This document shows, one piece after another, positions 1 through 10,879 of a DNA stretch of 64,000 nucleotides. A program made the translations under genes and the position numbers. The stretch spans positions 310,001 to 374,000 of the forward strand of contig CANPUZ010000051.1 of the NCBI GenBank assembly GCA_947579665.1, given 5' to 3'. This stretch comes from Sympetrum striolatum (Eukaryota; Arthropoda; Insecta; Odonata; Libellulidae). A model generated the notes under the pieces. It saw only the letters and a list, made by a program, of their open reading frames with translations. It did not search any database and was not told where the DNA came from. Numbering within the stretch: the stretch's first letter is position 1; each line of letters starts with the position of its first letter.

Positions 1-154
1 ATTAAGAGTTTATTTAGTTGATATTAACTGTGATTAGTGAATGACGAGTTAGTTCGGTACAGGAAAATCTCACTGATTTATTTTTTAAAAGCAGTCTAAA
101 TTAGTAAAGAGAAGAGTACTTCGTGATAAAGCTTCCACGAAATTATGAAATGTC

Positions 155-530
155 TTTTTGTGGAAATAGAAGAAAGTCTATTGGGGAATGTTTTGGGTGA
201 AGTGTCTTATGTGGAATGCTTCTTTGCGAAAACCTTTGGAAGAAATATCTATCACGGGAAAGATACGGGTAAAATGTCTTGGATGAAAAGTCTTTTTGTG
301 AAAATCTTTTGAAGAAATGTCTATTGAGAAACGTTTTGCGTTAAACTGTTTTGGGTTAAATATCATTTTATGGAAATCCATGGAAGAAATGTCAATGGAT
401 AAAATAGTTTTCGGTAAAATGTCTTGGATGAAGTGTCTACGGGTGAAAAATGTCCACAGGAGACCCATCTTTGGGCGAACAGTCTTTCGAGTGTAACTAC
501 TACCATGGGCGAAACGTCTAAACAACAATA
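155..530. repeat. Degenerate ~15-bp tandem repeat with a 72-bp higher-order period
   Basis: The plus strand repeats a phrase close to AAATGTCTTTTGGGTGA about every 14-16 bases. On a larger scale, three consecutive 72-bp units can be followed. They appear as three 24-residue repeats starting IDISS when the minus strand is translated. The minus-strand reading frame is open for about 120 codons, but this is expected when 72 is a multiple of three, so I do not call it a gene. The motif is unrelated to the 20-bp arrays that start about 300 bases downstream. Confidence 0.7.
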
Positions 531-838
531 GAACGGCCATGTTATCCGTCTGTCAGTGCGTTGCTGAGCATTAAACCGTTCGACATTGAGACATTTCTCG
601 TGTTTGCGTGTTTTTTTAATGTCCGTCGATGAGAATAACGTGTAAGAAATAAATCTCCAAATCCAAAGTTCTTTTGCTGCCTCAGAAAAGGGGGTCGGAT
701 ATTTACGAGGCGAAAGTGTCGCCGTCTACGTTTAGGACGGGGAACCAACTCAATTAAAGGACTCGAATGGACGAATGACACGCGAAAGTTGGGAAAAGTA
801 AAAGGTAAGGAAATGTATATAAGAGGGCGGAGGTATTG
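531..838. other. Spacer without recognised feature
   Basis: I see no repeat, RNA or convincing coding signal here. Short minus-strand open frames lack any recognisable motif. Confidence 0.5.
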
Positions 839-1765
839 AAAGTTATCTCTTAAGAAGTAACATTTGCTAAGCGGAGTTATCAATTGCTAAGCGAAGTTAT
901 CGTTTGCTAGGCGAAGTTATCATTGAAGAAGCGAAATTCTTATTTACTAAGCGGAGTTATCACTTACAACGCGATGTTATCAGTTAATAAGCGAAGTTAT
1001 TGTTTACTTTATCACTTACAAAGCGAAGTTATCAGTTAAGAAGCGAAGTTTCCATATGCTAAGTGAAGTTATCATTTACAAAGCGGAATTATCAGTTACA
1101 GATCGAAGTTATAGCTTAAGAGGCGAGGTTATCAGTTAAGAAGCGAAGTTATCAAATGCTAAGCGGAGTTTTCATTTACTAAGCGGAATGATCTATTAAT
1201 AAGCGAATTAATCGTTTGCTAAGCGGAGTTTTCTCTTAAAATGCGAAGTAACGTTTGCTAAACAATGTTAGCACTTGCGAAGCGAAGTTATTGCTTGCTA
1301 AGCGAAGCTATACCTTGCGAAGGGGAGTTATCACTAGCAAAGTGAAGTCATCGGTAGCTGAGCGGAATTATCTTTTGATAAGCACAAAAATCACTTATTA
1401 AGCGAACCTATCATTTTTTAAGCCGGTTAAATAAGCGACTTCATTGTTTACCGACACTTATAGCGTACTTATTGCGAAGCGAAGTTATCGGTAGCTAAGC
1501 GGAGCTGTCATTTGCTGAGCAAAGCAATCACTTACTCAGCGGACCTGAGATCATATAAATGAGTTTATGATTTACATACAAAGCGTACTTTTCGTTTCCT
1601 GAGCGGAGTTATCACTTACAAAGCAAAACTATGATTTACTAAGCGGACCTATCATCAAATGAGCGAACTCATCGTTAACCGGGCAATGTCACGATTTGCT
1701 GAACGATGTCTTCACCTGCTAAGCCGACTCAACATTCTCTCAGCGGCCTCAACCCGATCTCAAGC
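838..1765 (+). repeat. 20-bp array A1 (CTAAGC orientation)
   Basis: About 45 degenerate units near CTAAGCGAAGTTATCATTTA follow each other with a 20-bp period. The first two thirds are cleanest; units decay toward 1,765, with a few length changes near 1,000 and 1,420. It is one of the two longest arrays in this orientation. The next array, A2, has the opposite orientation and lies about 480 bases away, so the two could pair as a long inverted repeat. Confidence 0.9.
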
Positions 1766-2245
1766 GATACAAACTGTTTATGAGTTTTTCATCGATGTTT
1801 TTGTTTCCCAAACCGGCCTGTAGGTGGTGTCCGATCCCTTCCTTTCACTACAAGTGAAATGTCGACTAAACTGGTGATTTATGCACTTTTTTAGCGTTCG
1901 AATGAAAAGTGATTGGACATGGACATACCCCTGAAAATAACTCTGAGCATTTTCCTCCCCCCTATACCTGTCAGATGCTCCATAAATCTGAGGATTATTG
2001 TTATCTTTAGAGAAAGAGGCCTTTATCCTTCTTCGAGGGACGTTATCTCAAAAGAACCGAATAGCGTACACCGATAAACGTCTTTCAAAGAGTAAGAAGT
2101 AGTTTTTTCCCCGGTGAGTTGCTTGAAGGAAGTATTCTCGGGTCTTTCAAAGAGGTCGTGACGTCACTCTGTATTCCAACAGAAGTACAGACATTAATCA
2201 TACATTGATCCTGGTACAGGTCTGCTCAGTTCTTGACTGGTACGC
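1766..2245. other. Spacer between oppositely oriented arrays A1 and A2
   Basis: No gene, RNA or repeat was recognised. It would be the loop if A1 and A2 paired. Confidence 0.5.
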
Positions 2246-2815
2246 TTAGTAAGGGATTAGTTAGCTTAGTTTATGATAGGTACGCTTAGTAGTAGATAAA
2301 ATCGCTTAGGTTATGGTAGGTACGCTTAGTAAGTGATTAGTTCGCTTAGTTTATGTTCGGTACGCTTAGTAAGCGATTATTTCGCTTAGTTTATGATAGG
2401 TACGCTTAGTAAGCGATTATTTCGCTTAGTTTACGATAGGTACGCTTAGTAAGCGATTAGTTCGCTTAATTTTCGATTGATTGGCTTAGCTTATCATGAG
2501 TCGCTTGATCCATGATTCCTTCGCTTACCTTATGATCACTTCGCTTATTTTATGCTGAATTCGCTTATTTTATGATAAGTTTATGATAGCTTCGCTGAGC
2601 ATGTGATTATTACGCTTAGTTTATGATTAATTTACTGAGTATGTAATTAGTACGCTTAGTTTATGATCAATTTGCTGAGCATGTGATAAGTACGCTTAGT
2701 TTATGATTACTTCACTGAGTTTGTGATAAGTACGCTTAGTTTATAATTACTTCGCTGAGCATGTGATTAGTGCGCTTATCTAACGATTAACTCGCTAGGT
2801 ACATGAATCGACACT
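2246..2815 (-). repeat. 20-bp array A2 with 40-bp dimer structure (GCTTAG orientation)
   Basis: The 20-bp unit is organised in 40-bp dimers. From about 2,290 to 2,465 the dimer joins TACGCTTAGTAAGCGATTAT to TTCGCTTAGTTTATGATAGG. From about 2,600 to 2,770 a different dimer alternates a GCTTAGTTTATG unit with a GCTGAGCATGTG unit. Two distinct dimers in one array suggest two successive local amplifications from a 20-bp ancestor. Confidence 0.9.
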
Positions 2816-2816
2816 C

Positions 2817-2895
2817 TTTACCTCACTCCACATCTACCCTAGTAGTATACCCCCCTAGACTAGCCCTTGGTCGCTATCGTTAGGGGGGTATGAGG
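2817..2895. repeat. CCTCACTCC motif with C6/G6 inverted repeat at end of A2
   Basis: Directly after A2 lies ACCTCACTCC, followed by an 11-bp perfect inverted repeat: ATACCCCCCTA at 2847-2857 pairs with TAGGGGGGTAT at 2881-2891 across a 23-base loop. Related CCTCACTCC/CCCCC phrases recur near 15,643, 16,038, 19,968 and 32,321. Confidence 0.6.
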
Positions 2896-3355
2896 TACTA
2901 ACCTGTTTTTAGTACACCTTAAACTTCAGAAGATCATCATAAATATGCCTATGTTTAAAAGAAAAGAGGAATTAATTCCCAATTCCTCTCTCATACATAT
3001 ATATATGTAAGTGTCGATTGGCCGCAATTCCGCCCGATCGAAATATGCGAACGAGGGGCAATTGTCATAAAGCCGTTTCCATTTTATTGGCTCCGATTCG
3101 ATACCCCACTGTAAATCACTTTGTTTGCTTCCCTCGGATTCGGGGTAAAATATAATATGAAGCTCTTATACCATAAATAGCAGGAGTTTATCCTTTTTAA
3201 GTTACGTTCATCAGGATATTAAAGTAAAGTAAAGTTTGCTTCTAGACCGCTTACTTAGCTTAGATCGCTTACAGACAGCTTAATTCGCTCAAAGACAAAT
3301 AAAGGAATAAGGATTTTTTCACTACCCCATCGTATTTTAATAGGAGATATATTTA
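2896..3355. other. Spacer without recognised feature
   Basis: A few isolated GCTTA words near 3,240-3,290 look like debris of a 20-bp array. Nothing else was recognised. Confidence 0.4.
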
Positions 3356-3356
3356 C

Positions 3357-3920
3357 CGTCCGGCATCGAACCCGGATCTTCCTGGTGAACTTACTACGCA
3401 GCACAACAGAAGATCACCACCTCTAACTATGTGTGAAAATTCAAGCAGATATATTGGCTGAAACTGCCTCAAACGACGTCCTACTTTTCCCTTATATTCC
3501 TTATGTGAGAAATTTTAATTTGCTCAGGCATCGAACCCAGGAAAAGCGTGGTCTTATCTAAATGTTTTTCTTAAACAAATTCTTAATATACATCTTCCAG
3601 CTAATCAAGATCTTCCTATCATTTTGATAAGTACTATAAAAAAATAATGGAAACCTAACCCTAATGGGTTTTAAATGAGAGATTTTTGCATCGTCCTAGC
3701 ATCGAACCCAGGATATTATCCGTAGAAGTCATTAATGTTTTCGATAGATCATGATCATATATATAGGATCCTTGAGTTTTGATTCTCTAGCTATCAGGGA
3801 AGTATTTTTTAAAAATTTCCGAAAATCAAAGTAATGCGTCTAAATGGGAAAAATAGGGGATTTTGGGGCCCTCTGGAATCGAGCCAATGACACTGAGGTT
3901 CAAAGTTTCTCCTGGGGGTT
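3357..3920 (-). repeat. Tandem run of four tRNA-like T-arm units (~165-177 bp)
   Basis: Four copies of a minus-strand tRNA T-arm/B-box look-alike (plus strand GGCATCGAACCC or close) begin at 3362, 3527, 3698 and 3875, spaced 165, 171 and 177 bases. On the minus strand each reads like GGGTTCGATGCC, close to the pol III B-box consensus GGTTCGANNCC. No matching acceptor stem, D-arm or anticodon arm is visible, so these are not intact tRNA genes. They are best read as a tandemly repeated tRNA-derived SINE or tRNA pseudogene series. Confidence 0.55.
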
Positions 3921-4204
3921 TCACGTCAGGGCCTATACGCTGTAAAAATCTCAATTCAATGGCGCTTGACTTGAAATACGGCTAACGCTTAGAAAATAAA
4001 CAGACTAAATACAGACGAATTATTAATATTTGTGCTTAGAAATCAAAAAGATCGGAACCTTTTAAGAATGGATTCTGCTCTTACTCTGGATTCAGTTAAA
4101 CAGCACCGTTTCTCTGTACAGAAGAGAAGAAGTTTTTCAAAACATTAATTTCTTTCACTTCCCGACATACGTTGTATGGGATTCGTTTTAAAGGTCCAAT
4201 TGAG

Positions 4205-4735
4205 AAATTTGTCCGTCCAGAGTATCCTTGGTTCGACTCTGGACGACTCGAATCGTCTCTCGCATAAGAAATACACGTAAAATTCATTCGCTTAGTTTAC
4301 GATTAATTTGCTTGGTTTATGATTAGTTAGCTAAATCTATGATCACTTCGCTTATTTTACGATAACATCGCTTAGTTTATGAATAATCCGCTTAGTTTAT
4401 GATCACTTGATTGAGTTTATGATTAATTAGCTCATTTCATGATTAGTTAGCTTAGTTTATGGTTAAGTACCTTAGTTTACGATCATTTAGCATATTTCAT
4501 GATTACCTCGCTAATCAAGTGATTATCGCGATTAGTATATGATTTCTCCGCTAACCATGTGAAGAGATTAGTTCCAAAAGAAAGGAAATTGAATGAGGAT
4601 TCTTATCTCGGTCGTGGAATATCGTATTCGAGTCGAAATTTCGAGAATTAAGACGAAAAAAGAGGAAATATTCGTTTGATTTTGTGGGTATGAAGAATCC
4701 CTTAACGACGAAGTTGATTGTTGAACTCTCGTATG
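4205..4735 (+). mobile_element. SINE-A copy 1, split by 20-bp array A3
   Basis: The head (4205-4286) has the perfect stem GTCCAGAGT/ACTCTGGAC enclosing the B-box-like GGTTCGACTC. The body (about 4567-4735) has block 1 (CCAAAAGAAAGGAAATTG, then CTCGGTCGTGGAATATCG) and the CTAACGACGAAG part of block 2. In other copies head and body are joined by about 90 bases containing GATTGCAG. Here that part is missing and array A3 stands in its place. Confidence 0.8.
4287..4566 (-). repeat. 20-bp array A3 inside a SINE-A copy (GCTTAG orientation)
   Basis: About 14 units near GCTTAGTTTATGATTACTTC. Its left edge runs on from the SINE head without a recognisable target duplication, and its right edge meets the SINE body just before block 1. 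The array therefore arose within, or was placed inside, the element. Confidence 0.85.
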
Positions 4736-4904
4736 AATATATAAGTGGGAAAGAGAGGCTAAGATCCTGATGATTTATATTTTTGGTAAATAATTTTTAA
4801 TTCATTTAATAAACGGGGGAATATAATCGAGAGAAGCTGTGCTTTTCCAAAAGTCTTCTTTGAAAATCTCGTTCGTGGGGGGGAACAGAGCTTACTTCTG
4901 CTGG

Positions 4905-6104
4905 AGGGAGTTTGTTTGGGTGGATTTAAGGCATCGGTGGATGAGGAGGGGGCGGATGAAGGAAGAGGAAGGGTGAAAGAGAGGGCTCTTCTTTTGTTCA
5001 ATCGATTGAGAGAAGTCCTGAATTTTCCACCAAATGTATTGCCCTCGGATTGTGGAGGGGGAAGGCGCAATGGCTTGTCTTTCCCCCTCCCTCTTGCATT
5101 CGTAATTGAGAAAGAAAATGGAATAAAAGAAAGAAGTATAAAGAGCGAAACGATGAAAAAGGGATCATAGAAAGAAGAGAAAAAATCGGAAAAGTGAAAG
5201 AAGGGTTTTATAAAAAAAGGTTAAAGTAGGTTTTTGAAAGTGAAGGTAGTAGTTCTTAAAAATTGAAAGTAGAATAGCGAACAAAAGTGAATGGTAACGA
5301 TGAAGGAGGAAAAAAGAGATCACTTGAAAAGTTACAGTTTTTTGAAAGAAATGAAAGTGAAATAATAAACAAGAGTGAAAGGGTTCGATGAAGAAGTAAA
5401 AAGTGAAAAAAGTTGAAAAAGTTAATTTGGGTTATTTTTTGCAACAAATATTACTCCTATCAACAGGAGAAGAAAGTTTCAAAGTGAAAGGAGCGAAGCA
5501 AAGTGAAAGCAGGCGTAGATAGACGAAAGTGAAAGTGATTCTCGAAAAGTGAAAGTGATTCACGAAAAGTGAAAGTTATTCCTTTTAAAAGTATGTCGAT
5601 AGGGGAAAACACTTGGAAGCGATGAAAGTGGTGCATTCGGAAGTGGGTTGGGTGATAAACCCAAAGTTTGTTTTTCGCCTTTTGACGCGTAGCAACCGAT
5701 ATTTCTATAAATCGAGATGATGCATTCGCAGTGGGGAATGGACCGAATGAAGAAGGGTTCGAAGAGGGGACTGCAGAAGGTATTATTGCTTGCGGGGGGA
5801 GTCTGCAGACCGTGTCGCTCTTTCGCTATAAAGATGTATATGTATGTATTCAGAACGTACAGAATGGGGAACGTATAAAAGTTAAAAGGAAGGAATGGAG
5901 AGAAAAGAGGAGAATTGGAGAATGAAAAATGTATGCAGAAGCCAAGATGGTTTAAAAAGTGAATGGTATTCCGCGTTGAAAGTGAAAGAAATGCGTCAAA
6001 GTGAAAGTCAGAAAAACATGCAGAAGCTAAGCTACGGGTTTATAAAAAGTGAATGTTTGATCGTGCTGAAAGTGAAAGAAAAGCAAAAGTCACATGAAAA
6101 CTAC
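4905..6104. repeat. Purine-rich AAGTGAAAG-type tract
   Basis: The plus strand is strongly purine-rich, especially 5120-5600, with scattered phrases AAAAGTGAAAG, GTGAAAGTGATT and AGTGAATGGT. Spacing is irregular, so this is cryptic simple repeat rather than a strict tandem array. Open frames on both strands reflect the base bias and carry no domain. The tract ends where array A4 starts. A shorter AAGTGAAAG tract at 48,175-48,290 also leads straight into an array. Confidence 0.6.
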
Positions 6105-6107
6105 GCC

Positions 6108-6602
6108 TAATCAGTGATGACCCCGCTTAGAAAATGATAAATTTGCTTAGTAAGTGATAACTCCGCTTAGCAATTGATTCCTTCGCTAAGCAAACTAAAA
6201 CTACTTCTAATCAGTGATGACTCCTCTTAGAAAATGATAACCCCGCTTAGTATATGATAACTGCGCTTAGCATATGATAACTTCACTTCGTAAGTGATTC
6301 GCTTAATCCCGCGTAGAAATCGATTCCTTCGCTTAGCAAATGATCACTCCGCTTCATCAATGATAACCCCCCCCTTAGCAAATAATAGCTGCGTTTAGCT
6401 TATGATAACTTCGCTTAAAAAGTGATAACTCCTTTTAGAAAAAGATAACTCCGCTTAGCAAATGATAACTCCGCTTAGCATATAATAACTTCGCTTCGTA
6501 AGTGATAACTCCTCTTAATAAATGATAACCCCGCTACAAAAGTGATAGCTCCGCTTAGAAAGTGATAACTTCGCTTAGCAAACAATAACTCCGCTTCTTA
6601 AG
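6108..6602 (-). repeat. 20-bp array A4 (GCTTAG orientation)
   Basis: About 24 units near GCTTAGCAAATGATAACTCC in an almost unbroken 20-bp register. It follows the AAGTGAAAG tract without a gap. Two stray units sit further on at 6897-6935. Confidence 0.9.
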
Positions 6603-7552
6603 AACCCACCTTTTTCACAGCGAACTTTTCAGAACTTTCCCTCCAAATCGGAGACTCGGAATCCTGTTTTTTGAAGGCGAACGACCGATCAATAAAAAGA
6701 CTCTATACTTACTCCGGATTGGGGAAACTGTCGAGGCAAATGGAGCGAGAAAAGACGAACTGATACCTAGGGAACGACTGGGAGACATGACAACCAGACG
6801 TATTGTTTTGAGAAAAGTGCATAAGATTGGATTGAATGCAACGCGTGGATTGGTTTCATTGAGGCGTAAAAGTTTGAGCGAAGTTTAGGATGCGTTGGGT
6901 CCGCTTAGAAAGCGATTTGTCCGCTTAGAACACCTTTAGTCCCGGTCTGTATCATCCTGAGGCCCAAATTTACAGAAATTCAGGGTATAGTAGTAACAAG
7001 CGGTAGATACAGGAGTAGCTCCACTGCCCGAATAGCTCTACTTCCCGACCCTTTTAAGGGTGTTTCCAATATTAACATTGGCTCCATGAACAATTCAATA
7101 CGGCCATTCGCAAACTATTTCTTTTGGCCGATTCTTAAATGCGCGACAAACTCCTAATGCCTTTGATTTCGTTAAGGGAAAAGAGTCTTCTGAATTCAAA
7201 ATAAGGAGCTCAGGAAATACGTCGCACTTTCCTTTTTTGTATTATTTGAGTCTTTTCTTTGACATCTCGATCGACTTATCGAATTCAAACGATACAAATA
7301 ATGTCTCATTTGTTAAGTGGCTTATCAATGATGCGCTCTTAAGTACTTCGTTTGTTTTCGTCGCATCTTTGCGCACACTTTTCTAATGCTCTCATTTTAT
7401 TCAAGCGATGATAAGTTCCTTTAAACTGATTATTTTTAAATCCGACGGAACTCATTTTCTAATCGGATCAAAAGTTGATTCTGAAAAAAGACAATTTCCA
7501 CCAAAAATATGCATTCGTTTTTGCTTTGTATTGATCATACAAAACACCATTA
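6603..7552. other. Spacer with two stray 20-bp units
   Basis: Two isolated units (GTCCGCTTAGAAAGCGATTT type) lie at 6897-6935. The stretch at about 7,460-7,550 (TTTTCTAATCGGAT, then GCATTCGTTTTTGCTTTGTA) weakly resembles 8,640-8,750 on the far side of array A5. No coding or RNA signal was seen. Confidence 0.45.
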
Positions 7553-8337
7553 GCAAACTAAGATGTTTCTGAGTGAACTAAGCGGACTCTAAGATATAAA
7601 AGCGGTCTATAAGCGAAATAAGCGGACTCTAATCAATCGAAGCGGACTCTAAGCGAACTAAGCGGACTCTAAGAAATCTAAGCGGACTCTAAGCAATATC
7701 AGTGGACTCTTAGCAATATCAGCGGACTCTTAGCAATCTAAGCTGACTCTAAGAAATCGCAGCGGTCTCTTAGCAAACTTAGCAGACAATAAGCAAACTA
7801 AGAAGACTTTAAGCAACCTAAGCTGACTCTAAGCAATCTAAACGGACTTTAAGCGATGAAAGCGGTCTATAAGCGAAATAAGAGGACTCTAAGGAATCTA
7901 AGCGGACTCTAAGCGAACTAAGCAGACTTTTAGCAATCTAAGCGGATTCTATGCAAACTAAACGGTCCCTAAGCAATATTAGCGGATGCTTAGCGAACTA
8001 AGCGGACTCTAAGCAAACTATGAGAACCCTAAGCAATCTAAGCGGACCCTAAGCTATGAAAGCGGTCCCTAAGCGAACAAAGCGGAATCTTATCAATATA
8101 AGCGGACTCTTAACAAACAAAGCAGGCTCTAAGCAATCTAAGCGGACCCTAAGCGAAAAAAACGTTATCTACAAGAACTAAGCGGACTATACGAGAATTG
8201 AGCGGACCCTAAAAGAAATTAATTGGTCTCTTAGCAAACTAAGCTGATAATGAGCCAACTAAGCGGACTCTAAGCGAAGTGAGCGGACCTAAAGCAAACT
8301 ATGTGGTTTCTCAGCGAAGAAAGCGGACCAAAAGAAA
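7553..8337 (+). repeat. 20-bp array A5 (AGCGGACTCTAAGCAAACTA)
   Basis: About 39 units. From 7561 to 8220 (33 units) the 20-bp register is unbroken despite many substitutions; a single-base shift follows near 8,221. The unit is built of two half-units, AGCGGACTCT and AAGCAAACTA, so AAGC occurs twice per repeat. That internal symmetry separates this subfamily from the ATCA-type arrays. Confidence 0.95.
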
Positions 8338-9499
8338 TAATAAATCCTGATGCTATAATTATAATCAGAAATATCGGTAACAATTAGAGAAAGACAACAT
8401 GAGACAGGAAAAAATCTCACTTTGATCGTCTTATGTTTTTGGTACGAATTTCCCGATGAAGTCGGCGGAAAATAAATCGATTTTTCGTAAAATTTACGAA
8501 CCAAACTTTGATTTTGTGTTGCTATCAAGTTGTTGATAATACAATGTTACTATGATAATGTTGCTATGACAATTGTGCAACCTATTTGTTGCTATGACCA
8601 CGAAAACGTTCTCTCTTCATAACTTTCCGTTTTCATTTTATTTTCTAATCGGATAAAACGAAGGCGGACTGATGATTCATAAATACAACATGCTGCTTAA
8701 AGATGTATTCGTTTCCTTTTTTTGGTAATCCCTGATATAAAATGTTTGTATCTCTTTTTTTATTTTTCGCAGCAGTATGTCGAAGATCAAAGCGTTATTT
8801 TTCCTTTAGGAGTCGTTGGGATTGATTAACCTGAGGAATTACTGCCGAAGTATGTGCTCCAGGGATTCGTGAATTCATTGCTTCCGAAGTACACGACTTA
8901 CATGAATTATCCTCACACCAAACTAAACTTAATCTTGTTTTGTTTAACAGAAACCTTGTCCGCTACCGCACATTGTATCATTAATTCTCAAAAAACACAA
9001 ACCGAGGAACTCAAAGAAAAGGCACTTTTCACGAATTTCGGCATTTTTACGATACTCAAAAGTCGATTGCAAGGAAATGGTGCTTCTTGAAAACAAAACA
9101 ATTTCACACAGAGTTACTTATTGGCCGCGTGATGAGTATTTTTTTAATTTAATAATTTCTATCGCATTGTGGTCAATCGGCATAAAAGTTTTAAGCCGAT
9201 CCAGTCCTTGGATTTTTGTCGAATAACACAATCGATGGCGGCATCGCCATATTCTATGCCTGTTTTTGAACTTTGTCCGAATATAACTTTTCTATGGTCC
9301 GAAAATTGGTTATATGTATAACCCGACTAGTGAATTCCAGCTAAACGCTTAACAGAAAATGATGTTAATTGTAAAATTTAATAGCTGAGTGTCAAATTTC
9401 AAAGTAAACTAATGCTTTTTTGCCATTAAATGTCGGATCTTTATCTAAATGCATTTCCAATTATGATTCTCATATAATTGTGTGAATTATTATTTAATT
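8338..9499. other. Spacer with a ~75-bp dispersed repeat
   Basis: The segment 8,550-8,625 (AATGTTGCTATGACAATTGT, CCTATTTGTTGCTATGACCA) recurs at 13,590-13,665, so it belongs to an uncharacterised dispersed family. The rest, including 8,760-9,100, shows no supported gene; a 78-codon plus-strand frame there has no motif. Confidence 0.5.
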
Positions 9500-9529
9500 A
9501 ATTACAACTTCCCGTATACTTTTGTCGCT

Positions 9530-9920
9530 ATGGAATTGTTTATGTCCACGAAATGACACGAATATGTCGTCATTTTTGTCTAAATTCTTATAATTTCGAC
9601 TCGAATTCCATATTCCACGAGCGAAATAAAAATTTTTGTTAAATTTCCTTTATTTTGGTGTTCATCTCGATTTTATAACACCATTATTTCTGATTTAATT
9701 CTTCAAAAGAAAAAATGTCTGCAATCGATCAAAACGAACTTTACGTGCATTTCTTATGAGAGAGACGATTCGAGTCGTCCAGAGTCGAACCAATGATAAT
9801 TAAGGACGGACTAATGTCAATATGTAATACTCCAATGATCCTATCCTACGTCGAGAATTGAACGAAATATATGTTCGAATATATCTCCCATTATTTTTTT
9901 AAGGGAGTTACTGACATCTG
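9530..9920 (-). mobile_element. SINE-A copy 2
   Basis: Minus-strand copy. On that strand it reads from GATGTCAGTAACTCCCTTA (about 9,915) through the B-box head GGTTCGACTCTGGACGACTC (about 9,770-9,790), GATTGCAGACATTTTTTC, the block 1 equivalent and CGTGGAATATGGAATTCG near 9,610. It shares the longer 5' leader with copy 10 at 36.5 kb. Confidence 0.8.
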
Positions 9921-10315
9921 ATACATAAACACACACACAAGGGTGATTATTATACAAGGCTATTTTATCAACACATTTACAGAATTCGATCATTCGATCG
10001 ATCATTTATATATCGGTGGGTATCGAACAAACAGCGTCACAATCAATTTACTCCGACTCTGAAGAGGGATAAGAAAAAACAAGTGATGGATCGATTCCGA
10101 TTTCCACCGATAGAGGCGATACTGTCAGGAGGACACCCTTTTCCTGACCCCTCCGGTTATTACAGGAGTCATCTTCAATTGCGTGGAGACACATCTCCGA
10201 TCGGCCACGACTGGTCCATGGAACGAATGTGACAATAATGGATGCTGCGATGGAAAGAGTTCGAGACATGCTAACGAATGAAAGATCAACCAAAAGGGAT
10301 CTTATGAAGAAATGA
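9921..10315. other. Spacer without recognised feature
   Basis: 10,040-10,290 is somewhat richer in G and C than its surroundings and has an 81-codon minus-strand open frame, but no domain or splice pattern that I can support. Confidence 0.4.
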
Positions 10316-10372
10316 AACTAAGCGAAGTAATCATGATCTCAGCGAACTCATCGGGAACTCAGCGAACGAATC
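10316..10372 (+). repeat. Short 20-bp array A6
   Basis: Three units of the type CTAAGCGAAGTAATCATGAT, CTCAGCGAACTCATCGGGAA. It is a minimal array, useful for seeing early stages of expansion. Confidence 0.7.
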
Positions 10373-10865
10373 ATTCTGTGATTTATTTCATCATAATTTA
10401 AATCCCCTTTACTCTAAGCGAACGTAGCACATAGTCTATGAGGAGAGCAAACTACCTCATCCCGCCTATTAAACCTCATTCCCCACTCTCAGTAGCTTAT
10501 GTCGTATTCGGGTCGAGGCAACATCCAGCCTTCAGGGCTTAATATATAACAAATCTATGCCAACTCATCATTGTCCTAACTTAGCTTAATTTAGGCTCTT
10601 CAACTTTAGTAAAAGTTACCCTTCTGATAAGTTATAGTTCTTATGGTTGTGCTAACTATTAAACTTGGAAAAAGACATACCTTTTCAAGTAATGATTACT
10701 CCTTAAATTCATTTGGGAATCTATCGCATATATATGTGTGTATGTGTGTGTAATTGTGTGTTTCTGTACGTTTGTTTGTCTTCGATTGGAGCCCACACCG
10801 TTTGCCCGATTCTTATCAAAGTTCCCATGCGTGTTATTTGAGATTAAAAACGAAGTACTGTCTTA
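10373..10865. other. Spacer without recognised gene
   Basis: Contains a CTACCTCATCCC...CCTCATTCCCC phrase (10,453-10,490) like those near 16,038 and 32,321, and a short TG-rich stretch at 10,730-10,765. Nothing else was recognised. Confidence 0.4.
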
Positions 10866-10879
10866 ATTGAGTTCAATAA

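Noticed and set aside
178..540. 120-codon minus-strand gene
   Set aside because: The frame stays open because the 72-bp repeat is a multiple of three; no domain and repetitive composition.
2246..2815. Telomeric repeat (CTTAG resembles arthropod TTAGG)
   Set aside because: The period is 20, not 5 or 6, and TTAGG runs do not occur.
5120..5600. Interferon-response-type enhancer (GAAAGTGAAAG)
   Set aside because: The match is to a simple repetitive purine-rich tract, and the genome appears to be invertebrate; no further support.
7561..8220. CRISPR-like array
   Set aside because: The repeats are directly adjoining degenerate 20-mers with no unique spacers, and the DNA is eukaryotic.
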